From positions 1 to 60,374 of the forward strand of contig QXVZ01023068.1 in assembly GCA_008931825.1 (NCBI GenBank): 60,374 nucleotides of DNA. Reading direction: 5' to 3'. Both the position numbers and the translations under genes were made by a program. This document shows, piece after piece, positions 55,301 to 60,374 of the stretch (position 1 is the stretch's first letter; each line of letters starts with the position of its first letter). The notes beneath the pieces were generated by a model that was given only the letters and a program-made list of their open reading frames with translations, had not been told where the DNA came from and made no database searches. The DNA is from Phallusia fumigata (taxonomy: Eukaryota; Chordata; Ascidiacea; Phlebobranchia; Ascidiidae).

Positions 55301-58300
55301 AATCAAGTGTTACTTCTATAATTTTACAGACTGACAAACTTAAAGTCATTGAGCTTGCATAATAATGTTTTACATTATTTACCGAGAGAAGTCTTGTCAC
55401 TTGTTTCTCTTGCTGAGTTAAGTCTGCGAGGAAATCCACTTGTTGCCAGGTTTGCTCGTGACTTAGCCTACGACCCACCAACCCTGTTTGAGATTGCCAG
55501 TCGCACCATAGCATTAAGGTACGTACCTTTTGTGGTTGTTTTTTCTTCATCAGTGTTTTGGCCCTATTACAATGAATTGACATGTATTTGCAGTGGTATC
55601 AGTTATGAAACAGTTTTTTTGCCACCCCAGCTGATTCATCATTTAAATTCTGCAAGCAAATGCCCAAATCCTAAATGTGCAGGTTGGTATTTGTAATACA
55701 GTTTTGGAACTATGTCTTATTGAGTTCAAATATAAATGTTTGTTTTTTAACAGTATTATCTGTAAATGAGTTTGTTTCTGCAGGTGTCTATTTTGAACAT
55801 AAGTACAAGCAAATCAAATTTGTTGACTTTTGTGGTAAATACCGACTTCCATTAATGCAATACCTCTGTTCACCAGAATGCATTTCATCTGGGACTTCAT
55901 CAGGTACCTGATCTATGTGAATTGGTAGAAACCAGCAGAGTCTGAACACTGGCCTGTGGGCTGAATAGTTTTTTGCTGCCCCCAGAACATATTTAACTGT
56001 TCTAAAATCTTATTATGGGTCCCTTTTTTCCTCCTCAACCTGTGTTGTTTTTGCTTGTGTGTTTAGCTCTGTGCTAAAAACAATATTGTGGTGGTGGTTT
56101 ATGACTTTGTGATGTAACTGTTACATAATAGACTGTGGTTTGTTTTGTGCACAAACTAAAACTGTTTTAATTTAAGTTTCTATGCTAACTATTGCACCAA
56201 TCACATAAATGTCACTTAGCAGTTAATATACTGCCTCACTGGTAAACCGGATTTATGATTTGTCAAAGTTCTATAATTTGGGAGTTTTTGGCCCAAAAGG
56301 TTGTTCCATATAATCTTTGAGTTTTCTATCTTCATGATAACTTGTAAACTATTTCTGTTTTTCANTATGGGACCCAATGTGAAATGACATGGTAAATATA
56401 TGTGCATTTTTAAATTGGGTAATAGTGTGTATGGAATGACAATATAGTGAAAGCCCCTTTCTAGTTTACATTTTATTTAAATTTGACACTTTGAATTTAC
56501 AACTGATCACACCCTATTAAAAACACTACCAATTAGCAATTGCATGTGTGTGTAATCCATGCGTTCATGCTTGCAATTATTTTATAATATGCCAGGATAA
56601 TTAAGAACCCAAATTAATGCCAGTATTGATTGTATATCCAAGAAAATACCATTTCAAAGGCCGGTTGGCTGCTGCCCAGCCAGGGGTACTGCAGTTTGGG
56701 TTTGACAAATGTATTCCTTCTTTTTTAAATTCTTGTTCCAAATCACAAACTGACCACACCCCATTACCACAATAGCCGAACAGCAAATGCATGTGTGGTG
56801 GACCCATATGTTAAAGCTTATCGAAACAATTATGTTAGACATTACCAAGGCAACTAGGAACCCAGTGTGATAAAGTAATTACAAAATCACTGTATTAGAA
56901 AGTATTATTTAAGGGGCCATAGTGTATGTGAAATGGCATTATAGGAAATGTCACCCCTCCAGTGTATATCATGTTGTTCAATTTTACATTTTACTTTACA
57001 TTTTACACATCACTAAATCATATTTTTACAACACAGATTGCAGCTTGAGGTGTTAAACTTAAGTGGGAATATGTTTAAAGTTTTTCCACCAGTTTTGTGC
57101 CAAATGGTTTATTTGAAAACCTTACTTATGGGAGGAAACGGTTTAAGAGAAATACCAAAAAGTATTACAAACTTGACACAGTAAGTTTAAAAAATAATTT
57201 TGTGAAAAGCGCAATGTGTTTAAAATATGTTTTTTTTCATCTTTGTCTTTTTTAGGTTGGAGGTATTATATCTTGGTGGAAATGCAGTCAGGTTTATCCC
57301 AAATGAAATCGGCAACATGTTAAGTCTGAATGCTCTCTCTTTGTGTGACAATCAACTAACATCAATACCAACCTCATTTTCCAAGTATGTTTAGTGCTTC
57401 GAGTTTGGGCAGCTATCCGGTAACAATCTGTAATCAAATGTTGCTCTATAATTTTTCAGACTGACAAACTTGAAGTCATTGAGCTTGCATAATAATGTTT
57501 TACATTATTTACCGAGAGAAGTCTTGTCACTTGTTTCTCTTGCTGAGTTAAGTCTGCGAGGAAATCCACTTGTTGCCAGGTTTGCTCATGACTTAGCCTA
57601 TGACCCACCAACCCTGTTTGAGATTGCCAGTCGCACCATAGCATTAAGGTACGTACCTTTTGTGGTTGTTTTTTCTTCATCAGTGTTTTGACCCTATTAC
57701 AATGAATTGATATGTATTTGCAGTGGTATCAGTTATGAAACAGATTTTTTGCCACCCCAGCTGATTCATCATTTAAATTCTGCAAGCAAATGCCCAAATC
57801 CTAAATGTGCAGGTTGGTATTTGTAATACAGTTTTGGAACTATGTCTGTCTTATTGAGTTCAAATATAAATGTTTGCTGTTTGACAGTATTATCTGTAAA
57901 TGGTTTTGTTTCTGCAGGTGTCTATTTTGAACATAAGTACAAGCAAATCAAATTTGTTGACTTTTGTGGTAAATATCGACTTCCATTAATGCAATACCTC
58001 TGCTCACCAGAATGCATTTCATCTGGGACTTCTTCAGGTACCTAATCTATGTGAATTGGTAGAAACCAGCAGAGTCTGAACACTGGCCTGTAGGCTGAAT
58101 AGTTTTTTGCTGCCCGCAGAACATATTATTTGTTCTAAAATCTTATTATGGGTCCCTTTTTCCTCCTCAACCTACGTTGTTTTTGCTTGTGTGTTTAGCT
58201 CTGTGCTAATAACAACATTGTGGTGGTGGTTTATGACTTTATGATGTAACTGTTACATAATAGACTGTGGTTTGTTTTGTGTATAAAGTAAAACTGTTTT

Positions 58301-58579
58301 AATTTAAGTTTCTATGCTAACTATTGCACCACTCACATAAATGTCACTTAGCAGTTAATTTACTGCGTCATTGGTAAACCTGATTTATGATTTGTCAAAG
58401 TTCTATAATTTGGGAGTTTTTGGCCCAAAAGGTTGTTCCATATAATCTTTAAGTTTACTATCTTCACAATAACTTTTAAACTATTTCTGTTTTTCATCCT
58501 AGCTGCCAGTTCGGAATATGAAACTGAAGATGAGGAGGAGAGATCTAATGACATTATTCGAAGAGTTTTGCTCGGATAA
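52379..58579 (+). CDS. LRRC58: leucine-rich repeat protein LRRC58
   Basis: Exons: 52379-52405, 52836-52963, 53096-53260, then 54907-55050, 55125-55253, 55330-55518, 55594-55682, 55784-55903 or their second copies 57037-57180, 57256-57384, 57460-57648, 57724-57812, 57918-58037, and last 58503-58579. Using either set once gives 355 residues, close to human LRRC58 (371). About eight LxxLxLxxNxLxxLP-type repeats span residues 40-245. The C-terminal signature is diagnostic: LRGNPLVARFARDLAYDPP, SKCPNPKCAGVYFEH, KFVDFCGKYRLPLMQYLCSPEC, an acidic tail and the terminal RRVLLG. LRRC58 is reported to act as a cullin-RING substrate receptor for cysteine dioxygenase; this is literature knowledge, not visible here. 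A splice acceptor (TTTTTAG) 12 nt before the ATG implies an upstream leader exon or trans-splicing. A possible polyadenylation signal is near 58943. Confidence 0.93.
53565..54110 (+). repeat. ~125-bp tandem array (family A) in LRRC58 intron 3
   Basis: Four to five units repeat AGCCCCAGCAGTTACC (ends at 53700, 53826, about 53956 and about 54086) together with CCCCCTAAAATG, AAATTGTTAAAC and ACATGTCATTGTAATGCA. The period is 120-130 bp, with about 10-20 percent divergence between units. The same unit occurs inverted in the AARS2 intron at 10253-10875. Confidence 0.75.
54180..54355 (+). repeat. dispersed repeat family C, LRRC58 intron copy
   Basis: CCATGTGTGGTGACCCATG, TTTTTGCCTGCAGAAACAAT, a G12 homopolymer at about 54231, GGGACCCAATGTGAAATG and AGCCACCCTTCTAGTTTACA. 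Further copies follow at 54660-54840 and 56760-56985. The G-run may have broken the assembly, because the second contig restarts right after it at N 56365. Confidence 0.55.
54246..58496. repeat. 2.1-kb duplicated segment with LRRC58 exons 4-8 (probable haplotype overlap)
   Basis: 54246-56364 and 56366-58496 are parallel throughout, introns and repeats included, with a few percent substitutions and indels. The second copy starts directly after N 56365 with TATGGGACCCAATG, exactly as at 54246. Exon lengths 144, 129, 189, 89 and 120 are identical in both. Only the second copy continues into the last exon. Confidence 0.8.
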
Positions 58580-59054
58580 TGTTCCTAAGTTTCTTCCGAT
58601 ACACTGCACTGTGATTTAGGGTGTTAGCCCCAAAAATATTTATTATTGCTTCACTCTATTGTCTCTTTTGGTTGCATAATGCAGATGGTGTTTTGTAGGT
58701 GCCTGGTTTGTTTTATATGTGTTAGGTAATAACAGTTAGAGTTTCAACAAACTGCAAATTCTCGTCAGCCTTTTCGCCAAGCATGTTTTGCCCCCAGGGT
58801 TGTTATGTATTCTTTTCACTAACACCTTTGTTCATTATCAATCCCTCACTTTCTGAGGTTAGTTTCTATTTCATCATGTTGATACAAAATCTCTGACGTA
58901 TACAAATCAATCCATAAACATTTTACCGCTGACACGGGGTCAAATAAAGCGCAATTTTATGGATGCTGGTTTCAAGATTAAGCAAAGACATCTGCCTTGC
59001 GGCTACCAGTAAAGTGTGAGAATAAAGCTTTACATTTATACCTCAATTAGTGAA

Positions 59055-59252
59055 ATGCTATCTGCAACTTTATTGTTTGTTTTTCTGGAACTGCCTGTTT
59101 CGCATGTTTGTGGGTACAACTTCCTAAAAAGCGACCGCAGTGATTTTCACGTATCGAAATTGATCAAAAACAATTCCGGGTGTGATAAAACGCGACCAGG
59201 GACGAACTTCTACTTCTATCGCTGTTTTGTGAACACGGGGGCTTCATTGTAA
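59055..59252 (+). CDS. candidate small secreted peptide
   Basis: ATG 59055 opens a 65-residue frame with a signal-peptide-like start (MLSATLLFVFLELPVSHVCG) and three cysteines in total (C19, C42 and C56), ending in TAA. It lies 3' of LRRC58. No family is recognised, no splice or promoter evidence exists, and a chance frame is possible. Confidence 0.22.
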   Translation: MLSATLLFVFLELPVSHVCGYNFLKSDRSDFHVSKLIKNNSGCDKTRPGTNFYFYRCFVNTGASL

Positions 59253-59792
59253 CAGATTGGGGAAATTTAAAATGTCCCTAACCGCGTGTCGCTTTACTGC
59301 AAATAGAGCGCTGTATTTTGCTCCTGTTGGCTCTTATAATTACCTCCATTTGTGTCACGCAAATAATGATCGACAGCATACAGTTCGACTTGTCTTTTAA
59401 CTTTTTTTGGTTGGGGCTGTGTATTGTTTCCAAGGACTTCGAGGTGTAGTACAATAAACCCGGTTTTGACCATTTTCAAGGGATCTGTTCTCATCGCACT
59501 TGGTCACCTGTCATTCTGTCTGCTGGATATCGTGGTAGTTGTAACAGGGACAGGTAAGATCGAGTGAAAGTGTTCAAGTTGTTTACAGAGAATGTTTGCC
59601 AGAAATGCTCGCTGGGCAACTTGTGCACTCAAAGGGTTTTATATTATACGATCAAAATCGAAAAGTTCTGAATAAATAGTGACCGACCTATAAATCACTG
59701 TTTACGCATGCGTGTAAAAATGTATGTCGCTGTTACTAGTATCAACCACTGTACAACACGAAAAACGACATTTCTATTGAAAACATAAATGC

Positions 59793-59885
59793 CAGCGAAC
59801 TTGTATACAGTGAATACATTTTATTGCAAACGTTTCGACAATCGCTGTTGCCATTATCAGTGCATATTAAAGAGAAACTTAAACC
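59793..59885 (-). mobile_element. fragment resembling a Penelope-like retroelement end
   Basis: The minus strand reads CACTGATAATGGCAACAGCG then ATTGTCGAAACGTTTGCAAT. The pattern CTGATgAtGGC...GTCGAAACGTTTGC is typical of Penelope-like element terminal regions, which carry hammerhead ribozyme motifs (from memory of the family). A GGCAA/TTGTC stem II can be drawn between CTGATAA and GAAAC, but the conserved CTGANGA is CTGATAA here. Confidence 0.4.
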
Positions 59886-60012
59886 AAGCGTTGTTTTCAA
59901 GAGAGGTAAAAAGAAAAACATGACGCAGTTAGTGACGTAATGAAATAACGGAATGGAAGTCAAATAAAACAAAAACAATATTTCTGAGTAAATCTACACA
60001 CTGGTTTATGCG

Positions 60013-60374
60013 TCAGTTAAATCTTTCGTACGGTAGTAGATCACCAAGACGTCGATTTTTGAAAACATTTCTTAGTTTTTTGATGTGACTGTTGACTAAG
60101 GCGGTCATTGTCTCAGTGAACGGATTAAAATGAAGTGGACGCTTTTTTCGCCGAAGTGGTCCCGCCATCCTGCCTATGGTGCAGGAAAGACGTTGATCAA
60201 AATCCGGTACTGTTACATTGATCCATGTCACCATTCTTTGTATTTCCAATTTCGGTGATTTGAGCAAGTTTTCGTAGTAGACAATTAGCGATGGAATACT
60301 TCCTTCAACGTATGAAATATACATCGTGAACCACTTTGCAATCTTGTAATGGACAAACAGTTTCCATTCTGTCA
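60013..60374 (-). CDS. WSCD-like sulfotransferase, C-terminal part
   Basis: An open frame runs from the right window edge (first full codons near 60370) to TGA at 60013. It contains WKLFVHYKIAKWFTMYISYV, SIPSLIVYYENLLKSP and EIQRMVTWINVTVPDFDQRLSC, then HFNPFTETM and the end DLLPYERFN. The order (Trp-rich helix, LIVYYENL at the PAPS-binding 3' motif, a short helix, then a basic segment) is the C-terminal half of the WSCD/WSC-domain sulfotransferase family, Golgi type II membrane enzymes that transfer sulfate from PAPS. The P-loop and any WSC domains lie outside the window. Whether it is WSCD itself or a related family expansion cannot be decided. Confidence 0.75.
   Translation of the reverse strand, partial: TEWKLFVHYKIAKWFTMYISYVEGSIPSLIVYYENLLKSPKLEIQRMVTWINVTVPDFDQRLSCTIGRMAGPLRRKKRPLHFNPFTETMTALVNSHIKKLRNVFKNRRLGDLLPYERFN

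Noticed and set aside
54476-56848. Minus-strand frames beginning MGPPHMHLLFGYC, present twice
   Set aside because: They are frames through the dispersed intronic repeat, duplicated with the haplotype overlap.
54246-58496. True tandem exon duplication in LRRC58
   Set aside because: Introns and repeats are duplicated too, the second copy starts exactly after an N, and a protein with both sets would repeat the cysteine-rich C-terminal domain.

Overview
This is a eukaryotic, chordate-like genomic window. All protein genes are split into many short exons with GT-AG introns, the introns are AT-rich and often 60-1000 bp, and seven to nine unrelated genes fit in 60 kb. The gene content (Notch-ligand Delta, MAPKAPK5/PRAK, INO80 with a vertebrate-like Ala-rich C-terminus, LRRC58, WSCD-type sulfotransferase, CCP proteins), the compactness and the very high allelic divergence fit a solitary ascidian such as Ciona. 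The species is an inference; no marker in the window proves it.

Layout, left to right. 205-1336 (-): three phase-1 CCP/sushi exons of a gene that leaves the window. 3193-7108 (+): complete MAPKAPK5 kinase gene. 7529-15331 (-): complete mitochondrial alanyl-tRNA synthetase gene (AARS2 type), convergent with MAPKAPK5. 16096-30472 (+): INO80 chromatin-remodelling ATPase, divergent from AARS2; its second helicase lobe is lost in an assembly gap and its C-terminal exons are present twice. 30755-32054 (-): ChaC-type gamma-glutamylcyclotransferase, convergent with INO80. 33133-37940 (-): Delta (MNNL, DSL, nine EGF repeats, one membrane span). 38.0-46.5 kb: non-coding, probably Delta upstream DNA, with a 1.3-kb segment present twice. 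46550-47738 (+) and 48290-48852 (-): 5' parts of two mitochondrial inner-membrane protein genes, a TIM50-like gene and BCS1L, both broken at the same gap. 52379-58579 (+): LRRC58, with exons 4-8 present twice. 60013-60374 (-): 3' end of a WSCD-like sulfotransferase gene.

Ten single N characters occur (13665, 26621, 28266, 31304, 31761, 33132, 40216, 42811, 48289, 56365). At 13665, 28266, 40216, 42811 and 56365 the sequence after the N restarts at an earlier point of the sequence before it, with allelic-scale differences. These look like overlapping contig ends from two haplotypes that were not merged, not real tandem duplications. The others are true gaps that remove coding sequence from INO80, ChaC, Delta, the TIM50-like gene and BCS1L.

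The most interesting biology is in AARS2. The aminoacylation core is intact, but every metal ligand of the editing domain and its Gly-Gly-Gln motif are replaced, and the C-Ala domain is absent. This predicts a mitochondrial AlaRS without proofreading. Other points: two high-affinity Su(H)/RBPJ sites inside one Delta intron; three short hAT-like MITEs with inverted termini and 8-bp target duplications; a tRNA-derived SINE; a Penelope-like tail with a hammerhead-like motif; and a 125-bp intronic tandem repeat shared by AARS2 and LRRC58.
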